A DNA stretch of 64,000 nt from the NCBI GenBank assembly GCA_036365455.1, contig JAWQUS010000022.1, forward strand, positions 7,068,001 to 7,132,000, written 5' to 3'. The position numbers were made by a program, and so were the translations under genes. Every line of letters starts with the position of its first letter. Position 1 is the stretch's first letter. The notes beneath the pieces are model-generated. The model made no database searches, was not told the DNA's origin, and saw only the letters and a list, made by a program, of their open reading frames with translations. Source of the stretch: Macrosoma leucophasiata. Its lineage: Eukaryota > Arthropoda > Insecta > Lepidoptera > Hedylidae. Positions 26,101 through 35,100 of this stretch are shown one piece after another.

Positions 26101-29100
26101 TTTTTTTTTATTTGTTATAAAAGTGGAAAACAAGCGTGCAGTTCACATTGATGTTAAGTGATGACTGCAGCCTATAGACACCCACACAATGACCAGAGGT
26201 CAAAATGTAAATGCGCTGCCACTCCTGAGGCATTAGGTGTTATGCCTCTGTGCCGGAAATTACAGAGCCGTACATTACCACCTGACCGGAACACGATAGT
26301 GTTGAACACTACCATTTAGCGGCAAGTATATTAGGTAATGCGGTGGTGTCTGCGCCCGCGACGTGCAGTATGCATTATTACGCGCTGTTGCGTAATGATG
26401 CATACTGCATGTCTCAACGAGTTCTAATAAACTTATTGAGACTAGCTTTATATTTTGGATAGACGTTAGTCTCATTCTCGTTTGTATTTACTGTTTACCA
26501 AATGGATGACCATAATTTTCTAAATTGTAATTAATTTTGGGACAAAATATTACCTACATCAAAAATGCCTGAAATAGATTCGGTTATCGTTTCTGAACAA
26601 AGTAGTTTCGGGTACATAAAAAGTAATATATAATACATAATTCATAAAAGTAGTGAAAAAATAGAAAACGGGCACAGCGGGAAATAATTTTTACCAATTT
26701 TTTAACGGGGACAAAGTACGGGGACAACGGGAAGTAATTTTAAATAATTAATTAAAGTACCGCTGTCCCCGTTAACGGGGACACGGCGCACGGGGACAAC
26801 GGAAATAAACACAATTTTTTTTCTCTCTTTCAAAGAATTATGACCTCTTGTTATATTATATACATAATTATACAACGTGTAACAGGATTATGTTACCTCT
26901 TGTTATATTATATACATAATTATACAACGTGTAACAGGATTCTGTTACACGTTGTATAATTATGTATATAACATAACAAGAGGTCATAATTCTTTGAAAG
27001 AGAAAAAAAAAATTAAAAAAAGTGTCTATAGGCTGCAGTCATCACTTAACATCAATGTGAATTGCATGCTTGTTTGCCACTTCCATTACATTAAAAAAAT
27101 GGTTTTCCCAGTTTGTACAAATACCAAAACTATGTAGATATTCGTATGATTTATAAATGTATATTTTTATTTCTGTTACAAACCGACAGATTTTTTCTTT
27201 TTTAACCCAATTTGATACATCTCACTCACATTTCACTGATGGTAGAGCTCCAGTGACGGAGCTCGCGGGCGTAGGCACCGCCGCATTACCTAATATACTT
27301 GCCGCTTAATGGTAGTGTTCAGCACTATCGTGTTCCGGTCAGGTGGTAATGTACGGCCCTGTAATTTCCGGCACAGAGGCATCTGCATTCTCCTCACCTT
27401 TGGTCATTGTTTGTGTGTCTATAGGCTGCAGTCATCTCATCAACATCAATGTGAACTGCACGCTTGTTTGCCACTTTTATTACATAAAGAATAAACTCCT
27501 TTCAGGTCGATGGTATACGTATCTACAGCATATGCTCATGCAACCAAAAGTAGAATAGATGGTGATGTTTTCGAAGAGTTTTACGATTGCCCAATGCCTG
27601 TTGAGGCCTTGATACAGTTGGCTGAAAGAGCAGACCAAGACACGTTAGATGGCATAATGAATGTGTAAGTAGATATCTTGAGGCCGGTCATAAAATATGT
27701 TCGTATACAAAGAGCGGCAGGAGGGGTTTCGCTGAGAATGACAAGATGTGATGGCATGGTGACGAGGGGGACAGGTAAGTGTGACGGGGGGGAGGGGGGG
27801 TTTGATGTGTGATAACGGGGGGTCTCCAGCAACGTGACGTTCACAGTTCTCTTGAATATTAGTTATAAAAGATAATAACTGATTTATTAAATTTTATTAC
27901 AAAAACTAACTAAACTAACCACTAACTATCGGTAACTATCGGTATCCCACTACCTCAAGGTTGACTGGTAGATAATGCTCTACAGCATTAAGTCCACCTT
28001 ATGTACTAGGTGCACTAAAGTTGAAATAAATAAATCTTTTTAATTCTTAACATTTGTACACTATAAACTAAGTTTTTGTAACAAAATAATAGGGGGGAAG
28101 CCACAGATAGTATGATATAGGGAGGGGGGAGGGAGGGGATCAAAAAGCTTATTTTAGCATGACGTATTTTATAAACGGCCTCCTAGGATAATGAGTACAA
28201 GATTATCTTGGAAGTACGTTCGTCAAACCCAGACACTTTATGGCCCGGTTCTTCGAGCTGCCCTGCCCACTGTCATAAAATATAATAAACTATCTGTAAC
28301 GTGCGCGCGTTGCTACGCCACCAACTAAAAATGACAGTGGCGCCATCTGTCAAATTTGGTAACTCAAAAACCTTCGTGGGCTCATGCACAACAACTTTGC
28401 TAAAGATCATCACATGATCAATTGCGTAGTTTACGATTCTATAAAAGACAAACAGACAAACATTAATTTTTATATACGAGTATAAGAAGAAAAAAATAGC
28501 AATAGTCCTGTAACAGAACAAGATCTGTTGAATAAAATAGAATAGAATAGAAAATATTTTTATTTCGAATAGGTCTTTACAGATACTTTCAAAACGTCAA
28601 TAAATCATAAACTACCTAGAGCGAATAACCATTACATATAGTAAAAGCAAAATCATATTAATAGTAAATTAAACATTAAAATTTAAACTATTTGGTTAAA
28701 ACATAATAATCATAAAATTTTTCAATTCCTTCAATGATAATAAATGAAGAACAAGAAAAACTTATTCGTCAAGATCAATGTTATTCACTTAGCAGAGTTC
28801 CAAGTGCAGTCACTACTGAGAAGAACTCCGCTACCCAACAAACTCAGTAAGAGCTCTTTTAAATGAGAGCTTAAATCTAGTACAGATAGATTATCGTGAA
28901 AAATCAAATAATGTCAACGTCCATAGCATAGATGCAAATAAACTGCTATCTACTAAATGTGATGCAGCCCCTGCAAACCAGAACAGACCAGTCCCCACCA
29001 ACAGCACCCGTTCACGAGTATGACGCATGTGACAGCCATTGCCCTCCTCGACCATTTTAGAGGGAAGTGAGCAACCCGTTGGATTATGGATTTAGATTTG

Positions 29101-32100
29101 GCCGCTACGACACGGTACACACAACACGATAGCCCTGATTAGGTAGTGCGGTGGTGCATACGCCTTCAAACTCAGCAAGTCCATTACCATTGAGAACAAA
29201 ATTGGCTGCATCGTAACATAACTGCCTCGGTAGCTAAGTGGTAAAGGCCACTACTACTACGCTGGGGTCCTGGGTTCGATTCCCGGGTCGGGGGCTATCA
29301 GAGATAATGGTGTAAAATCCTTTATCTCTGGTTCTATTGGGATTTTTCTATTTTCTGGCAGTTTCCTAGTACCTACCTACAGGCTCGTTACCTGTTGCAT
29401 GGGTGAAAACGTAACGTAACAGATCTTTACACGTATGCTTGAATGTATGCATTTACCTATGCTTACCATATCGGGGTTTACAGACGGGAAGTTACCTTTT
29501 TTATCGTAAATTAATCTTAACTTACTTTCCAGCTTTAGAAAGGAATGGCCTAATACTTATACCTTCACAAAAGCAGTTGCTGAGGAAGCTGTACGTATAA
29601 TGGCTGGAGATGTGCCTGTTAGTGTGGTTAGACCTGCTGTTGGTATGTATGTTTTTACTTTACTTACATATATTATTGCAATTAAAGCAAACAAGCATGC
29701 AGAACACACTCCTGAGGCCCAAGCTTTCGTGCTAAATTTTAAATTTCAAACTTTAATTTATTATTATTCTTTGTGTAATTAAGGTACAGGATGGGTCCAG
29801 TTATGCTACCTTGGGAAACGACTTTCTTACCATGTACTGGATAATTATTATATTATATAATATATAATCACGGGTGTAAATGTCTAATGGAATACATTTC
29901 TGTTTAAATATTAATATAAATCATATTCCTTCCTTAATTTTTTTTTATGTAATGGTAGTGGCAAACAATCATGCAGTACACATTGATGTTAAGTGATGAC
30001 TGCAGCCTATAGACACTTACACAATGACCAAAGGTCAAAATGCAAATGCGTTGCCACTCCTGAGGCCTAAGGAGTTATGTCTCTGAGCCAGAAGTTACAC
30101 GATAGTGCTGAACACTACCATTTAGCGGCAAGTATATTAGGTAATGCGGTGGTGCCTACGCCCACGAGCTCCGTCACTGGAGCTCTACCACCAGTAAGAA
30201 TTCATTCTTCATATTATGATTTCCTTCCTCATTATGCATTTTATCGTTGTCAAGAGTCTTCTGTAAGTCAAAAATATTGTTTGATATGTCAAGTTAGCAT
30301 CTAAATTTACCACTAGCAGTCTCTATATCTACACTGGCAGTATCTTCACCAGTCGCAGGGCCATGCGCGCTCCAAGTTTTCAGTTATATGTATAAACTGT
30401 GTATTTTTATAAGGTTTATTTTCAACAGTGGTGGGAGCAGTAAACGAACCTGCTCCGGGTTGGCTGGACTTGAACGCGGCGTTCAGCGTAAGCGGTGTAA
30501 GATTTAATGAAATAATTCTTCTTTACTAATGGGCAGCGGGTTGGCCACTAACTCGTATCTCCACCAACCCCCATTGGAGCAGCGTGGTGTAGTAAGGCTC
30601 TAGGCCTCCCCCGAAAAAGGGGAGAGACTCGTACCCAGCAGTGAGACGTATAATGGGTTGCTATTATTATTTTTATTAATGGGCATCATCGTCACGACTT
30701 GACGTCTTAATTTTCACCTTTACACACTTACATTTACCATAAACGTGTTTACCAAAGACTGTTACAATAACAAAATTAAATTTGATTTTATTTTCAGATA
30801 ATTATAGGTATTGGCCTTGGCTTGGTTCACTTGTTTTACACCGATATGGATAAAACAATAGATTTCGTGCCCGTTGATTATACAAATAACGTCATTATAG
30901 TAGCTGCCAGAGATGCAGAAAGGAGGAATGCAGGAGGAGATAAAGATACTAAAATATATACATTGAGCTCAACGAGAAATCATTCTGATAAACGTGAGTA
31001 CTTATTGACAAATAATACTCGATGACTATCATAAGGATATAGATGTTTGGCATATGGCTGATCTACGTAATGTTACGCCTGTTATCCACGTAGTGGTAGG
31101 CAGAGGTATATGCATGCATTCAAGTATACGTGCAAATATGCTCGATTCGCCGGTAACAAGTGGCGAGCCTGTTGACATCTTCGGACCAATTACCAAACAT
31201 CGAGGTACTGGGAAATTTCCAGAAAATGGAAAAACCCTAAAAGAACCCTGTAGTCGCCGATACGGGTATCGAACCCAGGACCTCAGCGTAGTAGAAGTGG
31301 TGCTACCACTTGATATAGATCAGAGGTTCCCAAACTATTTTTTCTTGTAGACCCTTTACAGTTTTTTCTGGTTTCTGTGGACCCCCGTCCTTGCTACATT
31401 TATATCACATTCCCATATTTCCAATTTTTATTCACGCCTACGTAGACCCCCATCGAGTCTCCCATGGACCACTTTGGGAATCACTGGTATGATATAAGTA
31501 AATTGGTACTATCAGTACATGTGTTGAGATCCATTATCGTGGACCCCCATTTTCATTTCATGGAGCCCCAAATTTTTTTTTCGCTGACGCAGATCCCTTT
31601 CTGGTTGTCATAGACCCCCAGGGGTCGATATAGACCACTTTAGGAATCACTGGTATGATATAAGTAAATTGGTACTATCAGTGTATGTGTTGAGATCCAT
31701 TATCGTGGACCCCCATTTTCATTTCATGGAGCCCCAAATTTTTTTTTCGCTGACGCAGATCTCTTTCTGGTTGTCATAGACCCCCAGGGGTCGATATAGA
31801 CCACTTTGGGAATCACTGGTATGATATAAGTAAATTGGTACTATCAGTGTATGTGTTGAGATCCATTATCGTGGACTCCCATTTTCATTTCATGCCCCCA
31901 AATTTTTTTTTCGCTGACGCATTCCCCTTTCAGGTTGTCATAGACCCCCAGGGGTCGATATAGACCACTTTGGGAATCACTGATATAGATGAACACCTTA
32001 TTATTGTGGGACCCATCTGTTACACCTTGTATGATTAATAATTATATTCTCAGGGATATAACTATATTATGGCTTTATCTATCATACTGCGACATATCCA

Positions 32101-34608
32101 TTGTTTAGTTTTTTGACTTAAATATCACAAGCGATTCTTGTAATCCCAAAATAAGAGACGAATTTTCCTTTTTATTCTTTTTTTTTTTTTTTTTTATTTA
32201 ATAAAAGTGGCAAACAAGCATGCAGTTCACATTGATGTTAAGTGATGACTGCAGCCTATAGACATCCACACAATGACCAGAGGTCAAAATGCAGATGCGC
32301 TGCCACTCCTGAGGCCTAAGGTGTTATGGCCTCTGTGCCTGAAATTACAGGGCCGTACATTACCACCTGACCGGAACACGATAGTGCTGAACACTACCAT
32401 TTAGCGGCAAGTATATTAGGTAATGCGGTGGTGCCTACGCCCGCGAGCTCCGTCACTGGAGCTCTACCACCAGTAAAATTCACGTTTGATTTCTAAACTT
32501 TCAGAATTATTACATGATTCTTCAGTTACTAACATTTGTAACTTATCACCACCGTCAGCAGTTTGGTATATCTGGGCTTTGATGATTAAGCAGAAGATGG
32601 TGTTTACTCTTCTAACCTGGCTGCTCCATTTCATACCAGCCATGTTTGTGGATGTACTGCTTAAGATGAAAGGGAGTAAAATAAGGTAAAAATAAGTTGT
32701 AATCATAACATTGATAAATATTATTAGAAAATGAGGAATGGCGAACTCGATGCAACCAAGATCTCTACCACATATATGATGAACCTAATGTCATTAACAT
32801 TATTAAAATTGGACGCCTACGATGGGCAGGACCAGTGGCGGATTTACAAATTTACTGCCTGTAGGCTAGACTCATTTTTGCCGCCCCTATATTTTGATAT
32901 CGTAGTCCACAATCATATCAATTACAGAGACAAATAAGAGAAAAGAAAATCTTATCTTCTTAATATATATAAATCTCGTGTCACAATGTTTGTCCTCAAT
33001 GGACTCCTAAACCACATAACCGATTATAATAAAATTCGCACACCATGTGCAGTTCGATCCAACTTGAGAGATAGGATAGTTTAAATCTCAATTCATAGTC
33101 GTAATATTATGTAAGTACCTAAATTGCAACCGTGCGAAGCCGGTACGAGCCGCTAGTATGTATATATAACTAACTTTTGACAACAATATAGAAGGGACAT
33201 TGCGATTTTAAAAAAAAATCATGATATTCGAAGTATGCAGCGATTAAACTATAGCAATTATTTATGTAAGGATATTGAAATATTTAGCATTGTTAATAGG
33301 ACTAAAATTCGATTTCAGTTAAATATTTTAATTGCCCTCGAATTTTCGAAATTCTTATTTTGTGTATGTATATTTTTTTTTCATTTTGTAAATCGAAATA
33401 AAATTATGAATAAATCTGCCGCCCCTTAAAACTTGCCGCCTTAGGCTCCAGCCTACTCAGCCTGCTGGTAAATCCGCCACTGGGCAGGACATGTGGAGAG
33501 GATGGATGAATCCAGAACACTCATCTCACACCGCTGGACTAACCGGGTCGACGGGTTAAGGGCGTTACCTTGTCCGGTTCGTACCGCCTATTAAAACATT
33601 TTGCTCTTAAGTGTATACTTGCGGACGAAAACACTTCAAAAAAACAAGATAGGTGGTACGAAATTGATATGATGTTGTCATTATCGAAAGCTAAACCAGA
33701 GAATATGTAATAATACTACGTATAGAATGGACACTTCGACCACACCGCGGACACTCCGCCAAAATTCCATAAAAACGCTTATTATTTGGTTTCTATCCAT
33801 CAGTGAAGTGTATTTACACGCGCACCTGTGTGCGTAGCACGTACAAAATACCAACCGTCGCCCATATGAGAGGAAGGGGTTGTGTATGTTTGCAAATCGG
33901 GCGGGTCGTCGAAGTGTCCATTCTATACGTAGTATTATTACATATTCTCTGCTTCGACGTCCCGATTACCCGCATCACCCAAACTCTTTCCCTCTTATGC
34001 GCGAAGGTTGGTATTTTCTACGTGCTACGCACACAGGTGCACGTGTAAATACACGTGACTGATTGATGTCTGTGTTAAGCATCAACCAGAGACCAAATTA
34101 AGCGTTTGTATGGAATTTTGGCGGAGTGTCCGCGGTGTGGCTAAACGAAAGCGTTTGAGTTAGGCGGTCGACCCCTTGGTCTGAATAAGTCTTTATTGAG
34201 GAAATAAATAAATCAATATTTTATTCCAGGTTAATGCGGGTATACAGAAAAGCCTACACTATTTCTATATTGTTCGACCATTTCGTGAAAAATGATTTCA
34301 ATTTAATCGACCGTAACACATTCAAACTACATGATAACTTGTCGCAAGTTGACAAAGAAATATTCCATTTTAACTTGGAGTCAGTGGATTGGTCAGATTT
34401 TTACATAAATTGGATGTGTGGTATCAGAAAATATATAATAAAAGATGGTCTAAAAGACACGTTATATGCACAAAGAAAGCAATTTTGGCTGAGATTACTT
34501 CATTATATTATATTTCCTTTGTATCTTTATTTACTTTTTAAGAGCTTAATCTTTGTTCTGTGTTTCATCTTTTATTGTGTACAATTATTATTTAACTCTG
34601 TATTGTAA
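14193..34608 (+). CDS. Fatty acyl-CoA reductase FAR-2 (complete, 10 exons plus tentative start exon)
   Basis: Exons 18220-18400, 20602-20692, 22196-22318, 23640-23764, 27506-27664, 29533-29642, 30429-30496, 30798-30993, 32505-32685 and 34230-34608; all GT-AG, in phase, no stop. The 18220 exon starts with two bases that need one base upstream. The tentative first exon, ATGG at 14193-14196 followed by GTAAGT, supplies it exactly and gives a 538-residue protein, a normal length for the family. Numbered that way, TGGSGFLG lies at about 46-53 (NAD(P)-binding Rossmann motif), YTFTK at about 237-241 (catalytic Tyr and Lys), and a hydrophobic tail covers the last 40 residues. The N-terminus before the Rossmann motif is charged (KELSEKRRW). 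It is tandem with FAR-1 and convergent with FAR-3. AATAAA lies 20 bases after the stop. Confident for exons from 18220 on; the start exon is inference. Confidence 0.93.
14341..15400 (-). mobile_element. RTE-type non-LTR retrotransposon, 5'-truncated
   Basis: One open minus frame of about 350 codons: [19 protein letters not shown], catalytic [17 protein letters not shown], and the RTE-type C-terminus [11 protein letters not shown]...[12 protein letters not shown]...QQWTSFG. The endonuclease and N-terminal RT are missing. 3' end in short ATG/ATC repeats (TGATGATGATGAC on the element strand). The frame is intact, so the insertion is recent relative to its neighbours. Confidence 0.88.
15584..15627. 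repeat. Perfect 20-base inverted repeat
   Basis: TAAAGTAGGGAACCCTAGGG, 4-base loop, then the complement. Confidence 0.85.
15676..15905. mobile_element. MITE with CTTATTACAC ends
   Basis: Ends CTTATTACACGGCACGGTAT and a complement at 15880-15905; same element inverted at 20717-20951. Confidence 0.75.
15915..16245. mobile_element. Foldback mosaic related to two MITE families
   Basis: Centre is the foldback of 49764-49987 (ATGGAAACTACGTAC both ways); right end matches the CTTATTACAC MITE body (AAGCGGCAACCCGGTGCGAG). Confidence 0.65.
16355..16572 (+). mobile_element. Chimeric SINE: SINE-B head joined to 5S-like SINE body
   Basis: 16355-16420 is a SINE-B head (GGTAGCAGGCCACTTC, GGGTACGATTCC); from 16424 CGCTAGTGGCAAATTAAATG is 5S-like SINE body with an internal deletion. 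Confidence 0.6.
16591..17902 (-). mobile_element. mariner (DD34D) copy A, dead
   Basis: Ends start AGGTTGGGGAAAAAG on both sides, inverted. Minus-strand transposase pieces run from 17720 to 16666: helix-turn-helix ([14 protein letters not shown]), [27 protein letters not shown]. Several frameshifts, a local palindrome at 17080-17143 replacing coding sequence, and loss of part of the HDNARPH region. Not functional. Lies between the FAR-2 start region and its nucleotide-binding exon. Confidence 0.9.
17080..17143. repeat. Perfect 30-base inverted repeat in mariner copy A
   Basis: Arms 17080-17109 and 17114-17143 with loop TACC. The matching parts of copies B and C carry the arm sequence only once. 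Confidence 0.88.
17905..18166 (-). repeat. AGCTGACCCGGC repeat, short
   Basis: Complement begins CTAGCTGACCCGGCAAACTT; inserted against mariner copy A, 54 bases before the FAR-2 exon at 18220. Confidence 0.65.
18425..18815 (-). mobile_element. Jockey/CR1-type retrotransposon C-terminal fragment
   Basis: Minus frames read [39 protein letters not shown] and [19 protein letters not shown] with frameshifts between them. In FAR-2 intron just after the nucleotide-binding exon. Confidence 0.8.
19187..20427. mobile_element. hAT-like MITE (CATAGAGCAAC ends) with nested retroelement
   Basis: 8-base duplication ATACTTAT at 19179-19186 and 20428-20435. Host is about 540 bases without the jockey piece at 19256-19953. 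Right third is homologous to 1978-2268; the centre is homologous to 33745-34145. Confidence 0.88.
19256..19953 (-). mobile_element. Jockey-like 3' fragment nested in a MITE
   Basis: Minus strand reads [20 protein letters not shown] and [15 protein letters not shown], the last residues of a jockey-clade ORF2, followed by a GC-rich 3' UTR. The exact 5-base duplication AAATT flanks it at 19251-19255 and 19954-19958. 5'-truncated. Confidence 0.75.
20717..20951. mobile_element. MITE with CTTATTACAC ends
   Basis: Begins 24 bases after the donor of the FAR-2 91-nt exon; inverted ends of about 30 bases. Confidence 0.75.
20972..21225 (+). mobile_element. SINE-A with internal deletion
   Basis: Lacks the CGCATCTGCATTTTGACC segment; A-tailed. 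FAR-2 intron. Confidence 0.75.
21385..21750 (-). mobile_element. SINE-A split by a small insertion
   Basis: Halves 21385-21533 and 21637-21750 are separated by about 100 AT-rich bases bounded by TCATCCGCGGATAAG and TTGCGGATGAAT, probably a small MITE. Confidence 0.65.
21783..22148 (-). mobile_element. 5S-like SINE, full length
   Basis: Complement carries CGGTTAAGCACTACGGGCGC and GTGATGGGTGACCGCTAGTG. Ends 48 bases before the FAR-2 exon at 22196. Confidence 0.85.
22800..22890 (-). mobile_element. Old SINE-A fragment
   Basis: Diverged GCGGCAAATAGAAAAACAG to ACACCCACATGAAAACCAG. Confidence 0.5.
23242..23395. mobile_element. Partial CTTATTACAC MITE
   Basis: Left half, ending in a short piece of the GGAAACTACGTAC foldback. 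Confidence 0.65.
23400..23583 (+). mobile_element. SINE-A 3' part
   Basis: From CCGGTTAGGTAATGTATGG to the tail; ends about 55 bases before the 125-nt FAR-2 exon. Confidence 0.7.
24072..24382 (-). mobile_element. SINE-B, full length
   Basis: Well preserved; FAR-2 intron. Confidence 0.8.
24512..25803 (+). mobile_element. mariner (DD34D) copy B, dead
   Basis: Same ends as copy A; start codon region at about 24693. Frames cover [15 protein letters not shown] start, DNA-binding domain, [17 protein letters not shown] (first Asp), a second-Asp region shifted out of frame near 25430, and LAPSDFYLF (third Asp). At least three frameshifts. Sits in FAR-2 intron between 23764 and 27506. Confidence 0.9.
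25804..26084. other. FAR-2 intron, non-repeat
   Basis: AT-rich with no frame or repeat recognised. Confidence 0.4.
26085..26360 (-). mobile_element. SINE-A, nearly full length
   Basis: Starts with a T-run of about 20; lacks the last 20 or so bases of the head. Confidence 0.8.
26764..26783. repeat. Perfect 20-base palindrome
   Basis: TGTCCCCGTTAACGGGGACA, within a stretch with several other ACGGGGACA units (26690-26810). Confidence 0.8.
26813..27014. repeat. Hairpin with duplicated left arm
   Basis: Arms of about 73 bases (26813-26887 and 26942-27014, core CAAAGAATTATGACCTCTTG); the inner 44 bases of the left arm are repeated at 26895-26938. Confidence 0.85.
27016..27106 (+). mobile_element. 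SINE-A 3' fragment
   Basis: Abuts the right arm of the hairpin at 26813-27014. Confidence 0.65.
27238..27490 (+). mobile_element. SINE-A with internal deletion
   Basis: Tail lies 15 bases from the FAR-2 exon at 27506, close enough to supply part of the acceptor region. Confidence 0.75.
27665..27899. other. G-rich intron stretch
   Basis: Directly after the FAR-2 159-nt exon; runs such as GGGGGGGAGGGGGGG at about 27785-27800, with a similar run at 28121-28140. Could form G-quadruplexes; no coding. Confidence 0.5.
27900..28045 (+). mobile_element. 3' tail of the same CR1-like family
   Basis: GGTTGACTGGTAGATAATGC, GCATTAAGTCCACCTT and a final AAATAAATAAAT match the 3' UTR at about 61884-61965. 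Only the tail is present. Confidence 0.6.
28535..29110 (-). mobile_element. Probable non-LTR 3' UTR remnant with ATTCT tail
   Basis: Left end is GAATAGAATAGAAAAT, the complement of an ATTCT-type tail; the rest is UTR-like without frames. In FAR-2 intron. Confidence 0.4.
29220..29500 (+). mobile_element. SINE-B
   Basis: ACTGCCTCGGTAGCTAAGTGG head, B box GGGTTCGATTCCCGG; ends 30 bases before the FAR-2 exon at 29533. Confidence 0.8.
29945..30202 (-). mobile_element. SINE-A
   Basis: Full ends, with loss of the ACAGGGCCGTACATTACCAC block. Confidence 0.75.
30535..30680 (+). mobile_element. 5S-like SINE, 3' part
   Basis: From CAGCGGGTTGGCCACTAAC to the ATT tail; begins about 40 bases after the FAR-2 68-nt exon. 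Confidence 0.75.
31062..31312 (-). mobile_element. SINE-B, head lost
   Basis: Head is truncated close to the hAT-like element that starts at 31321. Confidence 0.7.
31321..31982. mobile_element. hAT-like element with internal 166-base tandem repeat
   Basis: Exact 8-base duplication ATATAGAT at 31313-31320 and 31983-31990. Ends CAGAGGTTCCCAAAC and the complement CAGTGATTCCCAAAGTGG. Inside, GAATCACTGGTATGATATAA recurs at 31478, 31644 and 31810, with a final partial unit at 31974. No transposase. Confidence 0.88.
32178..32475 (-). mobile_element. SINE-A, full length
   Basis: Ends 29 bases before the FAR-2 exon at 32505. Confidence 0.8.
32833..33482. mobile_element. hAT-like non-autonomous element (CAGTGGCGG ends)
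   Basis: Exact 8-base duplication GGCAGGAC at 32825-32832 and 33483-33490; ends CAGTGGCGGATTTAC, inverted. Contains another repeat at 32962-33165. In the last FAR-2 intron. Confidence 0.88.
32962..33165 (-). repeat. Interspersed repeat ending ACTAGCGGCTCGTACC
   Basis: Complement begins CTAGCGGCTCGTACCGGCTT and runs to ATATATAAATCTCG; same general design as the AGCTGACCCGGC repeats. Confidence 0.55.
33515..33560 (-). mobile_element. SINE-C head fragment
   Basis: CACCGCTGGACTAACCGGGT, complement of the SINE-C head. Confidence 0.55.
33745..34145. mobile_element. Foldback element with arms of about 190 bases
   Basis: Left arm begins CCACACCGCGGACACTCCGC and the right arm ends with its complement; both contain GTGTATTTACACG and GTGCGTAGCACGTA. 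Ends 84 bases before the last FAR-2 exon. Confidence 0.8.
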
Positions 34609-34627
34609 CTTACTCATTTCTATGTCA

Positions 34628-34633
34628 AATAAA
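34628..34633 (+). terminator. Polyadenylation signal of FAR-2
   Basis: AATAAA 20 bases after the FAR-2 stop codon, in the usual place for a short 3' UTR. FAR-1 has no exact AATAAA at the matching distance. Confidence 0.5.
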
Positions 34634-34753
34634 TAAGTTCATTAGTATTTTTGTTTCATTTCATTCACATACATTTCAACTTTAGTCATTTAGTTATGAT
34701 AGCCAGTGTACAAGCGGATCACGGTGGAGTTGTGGAATTAAACTCAAGCGGAC

Positions 34754-34965
34754 TGTATGATTTTGTAATCAGAACTTTAACACAATTTAATCGTAACTAC
34801 GTACAGACAAATAATTAAGAGTTAGTAATATGCGCGAGCGCGGCCGTGCGCTAAGACGATGCGTGGCCGACAAGTGGCGGGAACGGTCGACAGCCAATGA
34901 CAGCTCCAGTGTCCCCGCGCCTCTCAGTCCACCCCCGGCAGCCTGGTTGAGTGTACAACTCAACA
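34754..34965 (-). repeat. 3' LTR of the BEL/Pao element
   Basis: About 212 bases, near-identical to 41726-41942 except a 5-base gap near one end and some substitutions. On the element strand it begins TGTTGAG and ends in CA. Confidence 0.88.
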
Positions 34966-35100
34966 TACTCCCCCGGTTGAAGCGTCCGGTTCAACATTAG
35001 TTACTGGAAGAGGGCAGATGGTGTTAAAAGCACGGCGTATGTATGTCTGCAACCCCGGCGATGCCATCTCTGCCCGGTTGCACCAGGACGATGCATTCCA
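34966..35100 (-). pseudogene. BEL/Pao pol C-terminus
   Basis: Reads RRAFNTICPLPV and a stop at the LTR border, the usual end of Pao integrase. The rest of integrase is absent, so an internal deletion lies to the right. Confidence 0.65.

Larger units (their letters stand above)
32725..33540 (+). mobile_element. Non-LTR C-terminal fragment interrupted by a hAT MITE
   Basis: Left of 32833 and right of 33490 the sequence joins to read [10 protein letters not shown] and VERMDESRT, the end of an RTE-like reverse transcriptase ORF. The hAT-like element at 32833-33482 splits it. Confidence 0.65.

Noticed and set aside
29220..29295. tRNA gene
   Set aside because: Head of SINE-B with lost anticodon stem; eight other copies with the same body in the window.
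33803..34062. Proteins on the foldback at 33745-34145
   Set aside because: Frames on both arms are mirror images of a palindrome and recur in other copies with stops.
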